Of a stretch of 64,000 nucleotides of DNA, positions 11,217 to 23,499 are shown piece after piece. This DNA comes from Neoceratodus forsteri (taxonomy: Eukaryota > Chordata > Ceratodontiformes > Ceratodontidae), in contig CM028129.1 in assembly GCA_016271365.2 (NCBI GenBank), positions 430,422,501 through 430,486,500 on the forward strand, given 5' to 3'. Within the stretch, counting starts at the first letter, position 1, and each line of letters begins with the position of its first letter. A program made the translations under genes and the position numbers. Below the pieces are notes generated by a model. It saw only the letters and a list, made by a program, of their open reading frames with translations. It made no database searches and was not told the DNA's origin.

Positions 11217-13093
11217 TGTAACCCTACGTGGCGCTATCCCAAGGGATATTACCCTGCCTGCTTGGCTAGTAGCAGGTTAAGGAACCTGAGTTCTGAAATG
11301 GGTGCCTCACCCAGAGAACAGGGTTGTAGTGGTCAAGCTAACCTGGGCACAGCCTTTCGGGACACTGTAACCCCTCTTCTCCTCCAGTGGCCTGAACATT
11401 GTACAATAATCACTTTCACAATACCCTGGTACACCACACTGTTTGCACTTACCACCAGGGCTGGTTCCTCTGGCTCGACCCTGGGGACCCCTGTAAAACA
11501 AGGTTATGCACAGCTAATAGCAACAGTACAGTACTTTGAGCACAAACTGGAACCACAGTCAGATTACATGCAGAAAAAGTTAGATCTGATTTATTCAGGG
11601 ACTTGAACAAGGAGGGCAAAATCAGGTTAAGTAGCTTAAAGGTTACATCAATCAAGCAGTTATGCATGCGCTTTCAACCCCCACACAGTCACACCTTCGG
11701 TACCCAGGTGGAAAGAGATGGGCTAGCCAGGACTGTTGCCCGGGTTGGCCAGACTTAGCTGGTTAGGGCCCTGTGAGGGAAAAACACAACATGCACAGTA
11801 CACAATATTTGTAATCCGAGCCAGAGGGCTCAGTTCATAAAGGAAACGAAAGAACAAGACAATCAGATGACACACTTACACTAAGCTGTTGTTGCAGGAG
11901 CTACCCAGGTATTTACTCACGATACCCAAGACTGGACACAGGCTGGACAGAAATTGAGACTGCAGGTGGTTGACCTGGAATGCCAGAAGAAGCAGGGCCC
12001 ACACGAGTCGCAGAGGCGCTGCTCCTGTTCAAGCGTGAGCAGGGGCCTGATCCCCATGCAGGTCTCTCGCCGGTGGCTTTCTGCAGTGGTAGTCTAGCTG
12101 AGCCAGTCTGGCAAGGCCTAGACCGCATGGAGACAAATTCGGATGCAGTCCGCTTTGGGCTAGATACAGCTTCCAGCAAGCAGAACACGGTTCACACAGT
12201 GGGGACTAACTCACGACCCATAGCAGCTCATAGCACATTTACATGTAAGGGAATTCCCACTGTACCAGGCAGAGCTGCCTCACACAATCGCAAAGTCTCT
12301 GCACACACTGGGAGTTTAGGGGTAGCAGGAGCTCCTGACAGGCTGATCGCATTCAGCAAAATCTTCGTGGTCTTCAGGTTGAGCCTGGCCCTCTTCAGTA
12401 GCTTACTTTAGTCACACAAACTTGGATTTAGTCCAAAATACTGTAATTCTCTTCTCTCCTCTCCTCTCAGGAGCAGCACACTGAACTGCAGGCCAAAAAC
12501 TTAGCCTTTTCAGAGTTCTCCCATGCAATCCACTCAGGATTCCTGCTCAGAATCCTTCAGCTCCTTCTTGTTCAGCTTCCAGCTTAGATCAAACTGAAAA
12601 CTGCAAGCAGCCCGGGACTTCCCAAGATCCAAAAGATTTGGTTGGCTGATTTGGCTGTCAGTAAAAGCAAGAGCTCTCCTTCAGTTGCAAAAGGTGCAAA
12701 AATCCAAACTACAGTTCCAACAGATTTTGAATTCAGACAGCTCCTGTAGTCCGCTACATTTAGGTCCCACCAGCACTGTTTGGTCCAATTTGCAGTCCAG
12801 GACCAAGATACTGAGACAAACAAAACAGCCCTTGCTACAAAGAAAGCAGGTTAGACAAACTACATTATCACCATCACGCTAAATGATTTTCAGTAAATAG
12901 TTACATCTTTCAACAGAGCTCCTCTCAGATTACTTAAGCTGCAATTAGACAGCTCTTAAAGAGACAGTGCACAGAGGCTATACAAGCTCTGGTAATCACA
13001 TTTAAACTGCTAAAACACAGGACACCAGCCTGGCAGTGAACATGTAGGCAAGCTCAAGGAAGACTTTTGGGAACCCCATTTGTAGGGGGTACA
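11217..13093 (-). repeat. 3' LTR of the gypsy element
   Basis: On the plus strand it runs from TGTAACCCTACG to GTAGGGGGTACA, that is TG...CA. It matches 25748-27639 over its length with scattered differences and small indels; for example, an ACAAGTACCC-containing insertion is found only in the right copy near 25975. TTTATT at about 11589 gives AATAAA on the element's sense strand, a candidate poly(A) signal conserved in the other LTR near 26138. Confidence 0.9.
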
Positions 13094-13106
13094 CCTTCCT
13101 GCCTGG
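13094..13106 (-). promoter_or_regulatory. Polypurine tract of the gypsy element
   Basis: Directly inside the 3' LTR, the element's sense strand reads GGCAGGAAGG followed by the LTR start TGTACCCCC. This position and composition fit the primer for plus-strand synthesis. Confidence 0.65.
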
Positions 13107-13140
13107 GAAAACTTGGTGTCTGCGTCAAGTCTGTACCATC

Positions 13141-14646
13141 ATAACATTGAAAATGTAACATATACAAGATATTTATACCATTAGCATGCTATACAAGTAC
13201 TATCTGATTCATCAATTGGCATAACTTGTCACTTTACTATACATGTCAATGTACTCCACTATATCATTTCCATTCTGACAATACATTATGCATATTTCAC
13301 CCAGGTAAATTGAACATTACTATATAGAATCATGTAATCAACTTCTTGTACTCAAAACAATACAAGAGGGGCCCTTCCCTATCATCTAACTTGGGGCTGG
13401 ATGGGGCAGGGACACCATGGTTAGAGGGTAGAACAAGTAATCTGGAATGGGCTGTCAAGCTCAATTTGGGCAGTGAGCTCTGAGAGAAATAAACACCTTT
13501 GTGGACTACATTGAGAGACAAATCCACTGGCCTCCCGGGGAACCATAACTGAAGCGCACCACTGGCTTGACAGCTCGGCCAGTCTTTCTGGGGTGAGCAA
13601 CCACAGTCTCTGTACTTTCAGCAATGATCTTGGAGCTTTCATCACTTAGAGGGGTGCCTCTGCATGAAGGGAATGTCCAAGCTGGGAGCACTGTCAGCCG
13701 CTTGCTCTGTAGTCTCTGTTCCTACAACACTTGGCTCATTTTGAAGACACTCTGGCACTGAAGGGGTTGTCAGCACTCACAGTGTTCCTCAAGTTCCGGC
13801 ATGTCACCAGAAAGACTCATACCATCAGCCTCTCCTTCAAGCAAACATACAGTTCCACAATACACAAAGACTCAGCATCCTCAGACATCATACTTTGCAC
13901 TTCACTTTCAGAGAGCACTGGCTCCAAGGATGATGCCGGGCATTAGGCAGTCCAGAAGGCCCAGCTTCATCCCCATAATTCAGCATTGGATTTCCATGAA
14001 ACAACTGACTCAGTTCATATGAGGGTAATAGGCATTATCACACTCATTGTCATCTGAATTAGACTGGTAGTCACTATCATTCTGGGCCTGCTGCGGGGAA
14101 GTCTTAAATCGGCAGCCACAGGGACAGGCTGACTCTGTTTTTTTCTTGCAGCAGCACGAGTCACTGGTCCAGGGAATCAATCTCAGCAGGTTCAGCCTCA
14201 ATTATAACTTCACCAATAGGTAGCAAGTGGTTATGGTGTATGGTCTTGACAGCCTTGGAGTTATTCTCTGGGTGCACTTTGTACACTGGCAAATCATCCA
14301 ACTTTCCAACTATGACATGGGAAGATGGTGCCATCGATCAGCAATTTTGTGTTTACCATGCAATCCTAAATTTAGCAACAACATGTGGTCTCCAGGCCTA
14401 CGCTCTTGAGCCTTTACTTTTCTACCATGTCTCTCTTTGTTGGCTAGATTTCTTTGGTGGCCATTGTCTGGGCCAGTTGATAGGCATGGTTCAATTGAGC
14501 TTTCAGTTTTTGTATATATTGCAGGTAATCTTGGCTCGGACCCCATCGGAGAAACCCCAAAACAGACATAAACAGGCAGCGGGCCTCTCTCCCGGCGTGA
14601 GGCGGTAGGGAGAGAACATGGTAGTATCATTCTTTGTGCAATTGTA
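13141..14646 (-). pseudogene. Duplicated 3' internal segment of the gypsy element (first copy)
   Basis: 13441-14640 matches 19590-20765: the post-integrase region with the tail GRAVKPVVRFS in the minus frame, an Asp/Ser-rich stretch (QNDSDYQSNSDDNECDNAYY) and the integrase C-terminus. 13141-13440 matches 14647-14940. At 14640 the text switches from integrase-side sequence straight into the second copy of the 13141-13440 block, which marks the junction of a tandem duplication of about 1.5 kb. The duplication arose within the element or by misassembly. Confidence 0.75.
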
Positions 14647-14940
14647 ACATTGAAAATGCAACATATACAAGATATTTATACCATTAGCATGCTATGCAAG
14701 TACTATCTGATTCATCAATTGGCATAACTTGTCACTTTACTATACATTTCAATGTACCCACTATATCATTTCCATTCTGACAATATATTATGCATATTTC
14801 ACACAGGTAAATTGAACATTGCTATACAGAATCATGTAATAACTTCTTGTACTCTAAACAAAGCAAGAGGGGCCCTTCCCTATCAGCTAACTTGGGGCTG
14901 GATGGGGCAGGGCACCATGGTGAGAGGACAGAACAAGTAA
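14647..14940 (-). repeat. Second copy of the 300-bp gypsy 3' block
   Basis: It begins AACATTGAAAATGCAACATA, like 13143, and ends GAACAAGTAA, like 13440. At that point the first copy continues into the gypsy tail, but here the CR1 3' end (CATAGAAACATAGAA) is attached. The CR1 therefore inserted exactly at this block boundary, or a breakpoint occurred there. Confidence 0.85.
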
Positions 14941-14989
14941 CATAGAAACATAGAATATGATGGCAGATAAGGACCGCTTGGCCCACCCA

Positions 14990-17800
14990 GTCTGTCCATT
15001 TCCTACCTAATGGATAAGCTGCAGATCCTAGTTAACCAGCAGCCTACTTCTTCCTACCCACACCCCTAGAATTGCCTTATGACTGTCCCATGCATGCTTG
15101 AATTCCACTACTGTTTTTGACTCCACAACCTCCTCTGGAAGGCCGCTCCATGCATCCACAACCCTCTGTGAAAAAATACTTCCTTAAATTACCTCTGAGC
15201 CACCCCCCATCTTCAAATTGTGCTTCCTTGTTCTTGCACACCTCTTTTTGAAAGATGCTACCCTCTTGACTTTGTTGATTCCTTGAGGTGCTTGAAAGTT
15301 TCTATCATGTCCCCCCCCTCCTTTCCTCGAGGCTATACATATTAAGTTCCTTAAGTCTCTCTTCATATGTCTTCTGTTGCAGACCCTGCACCATTTTAGT
15401 TGCCCTCCTCTGGACAGTTTCCAACCTGTCTATGTCTTTGTGGAGATTGGGTCTCCAGAACTGCTTGCAGTACTCCAGATGGGGTCTCACCAGCTGTCTG
15501 TACAGAGGGATAATAACTTCTGTTTTCTACTGGTGATGCCTCTCCTATGCATCCCAGTATCCCCCAGCCCTCCTTGCTGCCCTCTCACATTGCTTGCCCA
15601 CTTTAGGTCACCTGATATGACTCACCCCAGGTCCCTTTCCATTTTTGTTGTTGTTAGTATCTCACCCTCATTGTGTACTCTTCCCTGGTTTTGTTTCCCA
15701 GGTGCATTACCTTGCACTTCTTAGCATTGAATCTAAGCTGCCATGCATTTGACCATTCCTCTAACCTTGCCAAGTCCCTTCTCATCCTTTCCACCCCACC
15801 TTGTGCATCAACTCTGTTGCAGATCTTGTGTCATCTGCAAAGAGACATACTTTTCCTTCCAGTCCGTCTGCTATGTCGCTTATGAAGACATTGAAGAGGA
15901 CCGGTCCTAATACTGAACCCTGCAGTACCCCACTAGTAACCCCACCTTTCTTCAGAGTGGACTCCATTTACTATTACTCTCTGTGTCCTATTCTCCAGCC
16001 AATTTTTACCCAGGCTGTCATCTTGGGACCCACTCCCAGGCTGGCTAACTTGTATGTTAATCTTTGTGTGGGACTGTGTCAAATGCCTTGCTAAAGTCTA
16101 GGTAGGCCATGTCCACAGCCCCTCCTGATCTACTACTTTGGTCACCCAGTCAAAAAATCTATCAGATTCATCTGGCATGACCTTCCGCTGTGAATCCATG
16201 CTGCCTTGGGTCCTGTGCCCCTCTGGCCTCTAGATACTCGACAGTTCTTTCCTTCAGAAGTGATTCCATCATTTTCCCTATCACTGAGGTTAAACTAACA
16301 GGTCTGTAGTTTCCTGCTTCTGCCTTGCTCCCACTTTTGTGAAGGGAATCACATCTGCCCTCCTCCAGTCCTCGGGTACCACCCTATCCTCCCATGATTT
16401 GTTAAAGAGGGTAGTCAGTGGTGTCACTAGTTCTACCCTTAGTTCTTTTAGAATTCTGGGATGAATCCCATCAGGCCCCATTGCTTTGTCCACCTTCAGT
16501 TTTAAGAGTTCTTTCAGAACCCTTTCTTCTGTAAATGGGCTGGTATCACCTTCTGTATCTGGAGTGTTTCTATTGTTTGTTTTAGTATTCCTCCTTTCTT
16601 CATTTGTAAATATTGAGCAAAATATTTGTTTAGTATCTCTGCCTTTTCAGAGTCACCCTCTGCCCACCCTCCTCCCTTTATTAAGCCCTCACTATCCCTC
16701 CTTAGTCTTCCTTCTCTCCTGATGTACCTATAAAAGGTTTTATTCCCTCTTAACTGAGTTGGCTATCTGTTCCTCAGTTTGGACCTTGCTGTTCTGACTG
16801 TCTTCCCAGCTTCCTTTGCTTTAACTGATACAGTTCTCTGTCCTGCTCCTTCTGTGATTCCTTGTACTTCCTGAATGCTTTCTTTTCTCTTGAACCTTCA
16901 CTGCCACTTCCTTTGAGAACCATAGTGGTTTCTTACATTGTTTTGTTTATTTGCTTCACACAAAAGCTTGTTACCCTCTGTGATGGCAGTTTTTATTATT
17001 CCCCATTGTTCTTCCACCCTCCTTCCTGCCCATTTGCTAGTGCATTCCTTAGGCACTCACCCATTTTGGCAAAGTCAGCCGTCCTAAAGTCCAGTACTTT
17101 TGCCTTTGTATGGCTTGACTCTATTGCTGTGTTTATTGTGAACCATACTGTTCGATGGTCGCTAGTCTCCCAGATGGCTACCACATCTACATCTGTGATC
17201 CTCTCTCCATCTCCATTTGAGAGAATCAGGTCTAAGATTGCTCCCTCTCGAGTGGGTTCCAATACTAGTTGTCTAAGGCATGCCCCTGTAGGGCATCTAG
17301 AATAACCTACTCTTGAAGTGGCTGCTGCAACTGCACTCCTGTTAACATCTGGCATATTCAGATCACTCATCAGCAATAGCTCCCCTTTGCTGCCATTCTA
17401 AGTTACTTTCTATCATTTCCTTGTCCATTTCTCCCCTGAGAGGGGGTCTGTATACAACCCCAGCGGATTGTGGTGCCATTGCCTGTCTCCAAATTGACCC
17501 ACAGTGCTTCTTCTCCTCCTCCCTGTTAACCTTTGTTCTGTTGCTTTGATTCCTCCCTTATGTAGAGATACTCCTACTCCTCTTTTACCTCCCTGTCCCT
17601 CCTGTAGATAGTGTATCCTGGTATGTTTACGTCCCAGTCATGGTTTTGTGTGTACCATGTTTCTGTGACTACCATGATATCCAGATGTTCCTCCTCCATC
17701 AAGGCCACTAATTCAGGAAGCTTGTTACCCAGACTACGGGCATTGGCACTCATTGCTCTCCATTTTTGATGGCTTTACCTTGTGTTGCAGCATCTCCCAC
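14990..17800 (-). pseudogene. CR1 ORF2: endonuclease-reverse transcriptase
   Basis: Minus frames give, from N to C: VVTETWYTQNHDWDV near 17640-17690 (endonuclease TETW block), then LEPTREGAILDLILSNGDGE and SDHRTVWF (about 17150-17270, endonuclease C-terminal half). Further on come KAMGPDGIHPRILKEL (about 16440-16490), GVLQGSVLGPVLFNVFISDI (about 15880-15940) and the catalytic VCLFADDTRS (about 15835-15870, FADD intact). Last come [12 protein letters not shown] and [12 protein letters not shown] (about 15390-15485). The order is that of CR1 ORF2. At least several frameshifts separate the blocks. Confidence 0.9.
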
Positions 17801-17879
17801 TGACCTTTCTACCCGGTCTTTTTTCATTTAGTACCCTGTTTTGTAGGAGAGGCTGGGATTTTCCTGCTGCTTATCAGTG

Positions 17880-18500
17880 CCTCCCTTGACTAGTTTAAAA
17901 GCTTGCCAATGAAGCATTTAAACCGATTGCTCAAAAGACTTGTTCCTTCCTGGACAGATGCAGACCATCCTGCCAGTATAGGCTGGTGTCCTCCAGGTGG
18001 AACCCCAGTCCCCAATGAAGCCAAACCCCTGTGCTCCACACCATTTTTCAACCATTCATTAAACTGCATGGTGCAAAGTACCTCACCTCACCCATGCCAT
18101 TGACAGGCAGCACCTCTGAGAAGGATACTGTGTTTGCTACTTGTCTTAGGCCTCTCCCCAACTCTACAAAGTCTTCCTGCACTGCTCTAATCTCATGATG
18201 AGCCAAGTCATTTGTTCCTAGGTGGACAATGATGTCCAGCTCAGACTCCTGTGCACCTGTTCTTGTGATCCTGAGGATGCGCTTCCTGTCCCTCCAGGAC
18301 GTGGCACCAGGCAGGCACCTTACTTCAGTTTTCCTGCTCCCCCAGTTCTATCCCTAATAATTGAGTCCCCCACCAGGAGCTGCTTCCTTTCCTGTGGTGT
18401 CCCTGCCTCCTTCCTGTGGGCCTCCTTGTGACAGTTGTCCTCAGCCTCCTTAGTCTCCTCTGCGGGTGCATCCATGGGGAACTATGCTCCCCAGAATGAT
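17880..18500 (-). pseudogene. CR1 ORF1 SGNH/GDSL-type esterase domain
   Basis: Three conserved blocks of an SGNH hydrolase are legible on the minus strand. They are VGDSIIRDRTGGAGK (about 18335-18380, block I with the catalytic Ser), IVHLGTNDLAHHEIRAVQED (about 18170-18235, block III Gly/Asn) and YWQDGLHLSRK (about 17935-17975, block V Asp-x-x-His). Esterase-containing ORF1 proteins are known in CR1 LINEs. All catalytic residues survive although the frame does not, so the domain was probably functional in the ancestor. Confidence 0.85.
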
Positions 18501-18850
18501 GTATGGATTGTGGAGTGAACAACTGACTGGGTGTGCCTCTGTTCCACCATCCTCACCTCCCTGAGCCCACTGTGGTCCAACTGCTGCTTTGTTGCAACCT
18601 CTTAGGTAGTGGTGGTGGCTCTGGTGCTCCCTGGATGGGGAGGTTCCTTCCTACTGTTCAGTGTGGCCTGGGGAAGGTTCCCTTACTACTGTCCAGTATG
18701 GCCTGAAGATGGCAACTTCCTCCTCAGGGCAGAGCAGTTGTCTGCAAATAGGGCAGCATCTCAGCCTCCAGAAAGACTCCCAGAAGACTGCTGCCCCAAG
18801 CCATTACATTGCACTACTCCCCACATGTTTATCTACTTTTTTTGTGTGCG

Positions 18851-19589
18851 TGTGTGATTGGTTTATTATATAGAAATATATAAATTATACAATGTGTATG
18901 CTTATATTGTCAGTGCAGTGTGCTAGAGAGGATATGACAGTGATATGCACCTTGCACTCTTGAGGAAATTATGTCAGAACCCCAGGTATAAAGGAACTAT
19001 CTCCAGGGGTGGGTGGGGTGAGGGTGGGCAGGGGTTGGGCCTAAATTGTGCCCTCACTAAACAATCAGCTAAAAGTTCTGACGTACCACTCGATGAGTGC
19101 CTTCCTGTCAGCAAGATGCCCTACACAACAATTTGACAGAGAAAATGCCCTGCTAATCAAATAGAAAAATCCAGACATCCAAGTCAGACACAGGTAAACC
19201 TCCCAGCCCCAAAACAGCCTGGTAATTTGTGCTCTGAAAGCAGTCAGCCCCAAAATAAGTCAGCTGTGCACCAGGACAGACACAGTAAACAGTATTTCAT
19301 CCCTCAGGGTTTAAACTCTTCCTGCACTGAAAATCTTAACAATTGTAACAAAAGTAAAGCAAGATCCACCTCCCTCTGTTGCTTGAAAGACTGTCTTTCC
19401 TGTTAATTCTAAGTTCATTATTTCACCTTTCAGTTAGAAGTAGCCTCCACCTACAGAATTTCTGCTACAAACCAAAGACAATTGTAAGGTTCACCTCCTC
19501 TGTTGTGAGCACAACTCGCTTTCTTGCAAATCCTATGTTCAGTATTGCAGCCTCCAGCCAGAGGTAGCTTCACCTGAAGAATACAACCT
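18851..19589. other. Unassigned segment between CR1 and gypsy
   Basis: It lies where the second gypsy copy should continue. It does not match the first-copy sequence. Two loosely similar units of about 110 bp (around 19375-19465 and 19497-19575) share CTCTGTTG...TTCTTGCAAATTC-like and CAGCCTCCA-like text. It may be CR1 5' untranslated sequence or divergent gypsy tail. Confidence 0.4.
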
Positions 19590-21400
19590 GGAATAGGCCA
19601 TCAAGCTCAATTTGGGCAGTGAGCTCTGAGAGACATAAACACCTTTGTGGACTACATTGAGAGGCAAATCCACTGGCCTCCCGGGGAATCGAACTGAAGC
19701 GCACCACTGGCTTGACAGCTCGGCCAGTCTTTCTAGGTGAACAACCACAGTCTCTGTACTTTCAGCAATGGTCTTGGAGCTTTCATCACTTGTGAGGGTG
19801 CCTCTGCATGAAGGAATGTCCAAGCTGGGAGCACTGTCAGCCCTTGCTCTGTAGTCTCTATTTCTACAACACTTGGCTCATTTTGAAGACACTCTGGCAC
19901 TGAAGGGGTTGTCAGCACTCTCACAGTGTTCCTCAATTTCTGGCATGTCACCAGAAAGACTAATACCATCAGCCTCTCCTTCAGGCAAATCATATAGTTC
20001 CCATAATACACGAGCGCATCATCCTCAGGCGTGATACTTTGCACTTTCAGGGAGCATTGACTCGAGGATGATGCCGGGCTAGGCAGTCCAGAAGGCCCAG
20101 CTTCATCTCCATAATTCAACACTGGATTTCATGAAACAACTGACTCAGCTCATATGAAGGGTAATAGGCATTATCACACTCACTGTCATCCGAGTTAGAC
20201 TGGTAGTCACTATCATTCTGGGCCTGCTGTGGGGAAGTCTTAAATCGGCAACCACGGGCAGGCTGACTCTGTTTCTTTCTTGCAGCAGCACGAAGTCACT
20301 GGTCCAGGGAATCAATCTCGGTGGGTTCAGCCTCAATTTTAACTTGACCAATAGGTAGCAAGTGGTTACGGTGCATGGTTTTGACAGCTTTGGAGTTATT
20401 CTCTGGGCTACTTTGTACACTGGCAAATCATCCAACTTTCCAACTATGACATGGGAAGATGGTGCCATCGATCAGCAATTTTGTGTTTACCATGCAATCC
20501 TAAATTTCGAACAACATGTGGTCTCCAGGCCTAAGCTCTTGAGCCTTAGTTTTCTATCATGTCTCTCTTTGTTGGCTAGATTTCTTTGGTGGCCATTGTC
20601 TGGGCCAGTTGATAGGCATGGTTCAATTGAGCTTTCAGTTTTGTACATATTGCAGGTAATCTTCATCTCAGACCCCATCGAGAGAAACCCCAAAACAGAC
20701 ATCAACAGGCAGCCAGGCCTCTCTCCCGAACATGAAGCGGTAGGGAGAGAACCCGTAGCATCATTCTTCGTCAATTGTATGTGTGTACCAAGGTGCTAAT
20801 CTGCTGGCTCCATTTATGCTTATCTTTTGGGTGGAGGGTGCCTAGCATGTCTAGCTGGGTGCAGTTTAAGCATTCTGGTTAAGGATCCCTTGTGGTAACA
20901 AGGGTGGTTCTTGACTTTGCACCCCATAGAGAGACATTCCTTTGATTAGCCGACTCTCAAAGTCCCGGCCCTGATCAGAGTGAATTCACGGGGGCACCAT
21001 AGTGGACGAAGAAATTTTCCACTAGCACCTTGGCCATGGTAGTTGCTTTTTGATCTTTGGTGGGAAAAGCGTGTGCATACTGTGTGAAATAGTCCGAACC
21101 ACTAACATATTGCCAATGTTTCATTGATCAGGCTCTAAACTCAAGAAGTCTATCCATTGGGGTGCTGGTAGTAATGTTGACAAGGAGGCAGCCCTCTGAG
21201 GCAGGGCTTTTCTCTGCAGGCAGCGACAACAAGTCCTTACATGGTGCTCAACATCGGCCCCCATCTTGGGTCAGTAGAATCGAGATCGTACTAGGTCAAA
21301 GGTCCGGTCGATACCGAGGTGGCCCATATGATTGTGGAGGGACCTCAGTACTAAATCTTTGAAGGCTGTGGGCAGGACCAGTTGGTGCTTGTCTATTTGG
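19590..21400 (-). pseudogene. Gypsy integrase and C-terminal tail
   Basis: The integrase zinc-binding domain reads HNHMGHLGIDRTFDLVRSRF then CCRCLQRKA (about 21215-21345), with the His and Cys pairs visible. The catalytic core block IHSDQGRDFES is at about 20955-20985 and carries the second catalytic Asp. The C-terminal part (about 20145-20600) leads to the acidic QNDSDYQSNSDDSECDNAYY segment and RKTGRAVKPVVRFS near 19690-19735, a basic tail typical of Ty3/gypsy polyproteins. Stops and frameshifts are frequent. Confidence 0.8.
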
Positions 21401-23150
21401 CCACCCGATCTACAGTCTCTCTATACAACAACTGGTTAAGCAGTTTCAACCTGGGGCCTTCTTTAAACAATAAAGTGGTTCGCAGATCAGAGGAACGCAT
21501 AACTTGGACAAATCTTTCCTGCATGAAGGGCGCAAGTGCTGGCTGAATCATACGAGCTCGGATTGAGCCCATTGAATGCTGTCATTGTCAAACTGAGGTA
21601 GTGCACTAATATCTAGAGCAGAGAAGTGTCAATACGCAGCCAGTATGCAGGTGTCAGAGGGCCCAAGCAATCTACTAAGCAGTCCGCTGTGTCTGTAGGC
21701 ATATGTTCATTTCTATCAAACTTTGGCACAATGCTCGGATGTCAGGTTCAGACAGCCTGACCCAGTCGCTCTTGGAAATGGGCCTCGGGATGGCGGCGTC
21801 AGCATCAATATGATTCAGGCCTGGTCTGTATTCGACAGCATAATCATATGTTGACAATGCAGAAAGTCACTGGTGCCCGTGGCATCTAACTTAGCTGAAG
21901 TCTGTACATAGGTCAATGGGTTATTGTCAGTCCTCACCAATGTTATCGCCCATAGAGGTAATCATGAAACTGGTCGACAATGGCCCATTTAATGAAAGGA
22001 ACTCAACTTGTGCACAGGGTAGTTTCGCTCTGATGGGGTCAAGCTCCTAATGGCGAATGACACTGGTCTCAAACCATCCTCATGGTCTTACAGCACTAGC
22101 TCCTAGACCCTGCAGACTGGCATCAGTATGCAGCATAGGGTTTGTGGGATCAGCATAAGCGAGAATGGGGCATGGGTGAGCTGGTATATGACTTGTGGAA
22201 AGCTGCTTCACAGTCAGGCATCCAGCGTGACCCAAAAAGTTCACCTAGGTGGAAATATGCTTTGTCTGGTTCTTTGACGGACCCTTTTTGTATTTTCAAT
22301 TGGTAGGAGGGTAACCCTGGGTAAGATTCAAGAGTGGCCGACTCACTTTGGAATAGTCCTTTATGAACTGGCGGTAGTAGCCACAGAATCCAGGAAACAT
22401 TGTAGTTCTTTCAAATTGTGGGGCTGGGGTCAAGTAGTCAAGGCTTCAACTTTACTAGGATGAGTCTCTATCCCTCTGTAGACACTATAGTGCCCCACAT
22501 ACTTCACAGAGATTTGGAAAACTGGCACTTGTCAATGGACAGCTTGAGGCTGAAATCTTCCAGTCGGTCTAGTACTTTAAACAGTCGACTCTCATGTTCC
22601 TCTAGGGAGCTCCCAAACACAACAACATTGTCCAAGTACACCAGGTACTCCAGCAAATTCATGTCTCCACGCTGCTCCATCAGTCACTGGAAAGTGGCTG
22701 GGGCACCGATATCCCCAGTGGCATTCTCAGGAATCTGAGAACCCCAAAGGACAGATGAAGGCTGTCTTTCACGGTCCTCCGGAGCCATCAGAATCTGGTA
22801 ATATCCATCATGAATATCCAACACCAGAACCATTTGCTCCCATTCAAACAATCCAGAGCATCTTGTATATAGGGCATGGTGTATTGATCAGGGATGGTAC
22901 GCCTGTTGAGGTCCGATAATCCACACACATTCGTACTGTTCCATTCTTCTTATGCACAACCACAATTGGAGAACCATATGGGCTCCTGGATTCTTGTATC
23001 ACGCCAGCCGTGAGCATTATCTGCAAGTGTCTTTTCACATCATCTATGTCTGCAGGGGCTAGGCGTCGAGACCTCTCTCAAAATGGCCATTCATCATGCA
23101 AGCATGTGATGCTCCACACCCTGGACACATCCCACATCTCATTCCTTCAA
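21401..23150 (-). pseudogene. Gypsy reverse transcriptase and RNase H
   Basis: RT entry blocks AGVIQESRSPYGSPIVVVHK and RMCVDYR lie at about 22925-23010. The catalytic motif at 22626-22640 reads VYLDNVVVFG, so the usual Tyr-Leu-Asp-Asp has Asn in the last place and could not function. RNase H C-terminal sequence YDYAVEYRPGLNHIDADA is at about 21800-21855, with the expected order relative to RT. Frames are broken repeatedly. Confidence 0.88.
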
Positions 23151-23499
23151 CGAAAACACTTGATCTCTGGGCAAGTTTCTGGCTAATTCTAGTTTTCCAT
23201 TCTGCTGGCAACCAAAATCAAACAAGTCGGATTCACTCTATCTGTCTTGCCCGGGGCTTGTTGCTGGGCAACACTGCAGTGTCTGCACAGTGTACCATAG
23301 CTAGGTGCATCTCTGTTCACCCGTATCTCCCAATCTGACACATTATGAATCTGGACCATCACTCATCGTGCATAGGCATGAGCGCGAGCTGGCAAGATGC
23401 TGGGCAACCAATAATCCTTCCAGCAATTTTCCATCGCCTGACGTCCAACATCAGTATTTTGTTCTTGACATCTTTGGAGGTGGATCTCCCTTGAACGGT

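Larger units (their letters stand above)
14941..18850 (-). mobile_element. CR1-clade LINE, near full length, inside the gypsy element
   Basis: Minus-strand CR1 retrotransposon with its 3' end at 14941 (repeated CATAGAAA units, then the conserved GATGGCAGATAAGGACCGCT). Reading leftwards from 18.5 kb it has an ORF1 with SGNH-esterase blocks, ORF2 endonuclease, reverse transcriptase and C-terminal region. Many stops and frameshifts show it is inactive. Closely related pieces occur at 38.7-40.8, 43.5-44.7, 51.6-53.8, 59.9-61.2 and 62.4-62.9 kb, so this copy serves as the local reference. The 5' limit near 18.85 kb is not sharp. Confidence 0.9.

Noticed and set aside
10923..11606. 227-codon plus frame
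   Set aside because: It crosses the (TA)n tract (poly Tyr-Ile) and enters the LTR; composition is simple and no domain is recognised.
13731..14608. Plus-strand frames over the gypsy tail
   Set aside because: They are antisense shadows of the gypsy integrase tail; the minus strand holds the recognisable blocks.
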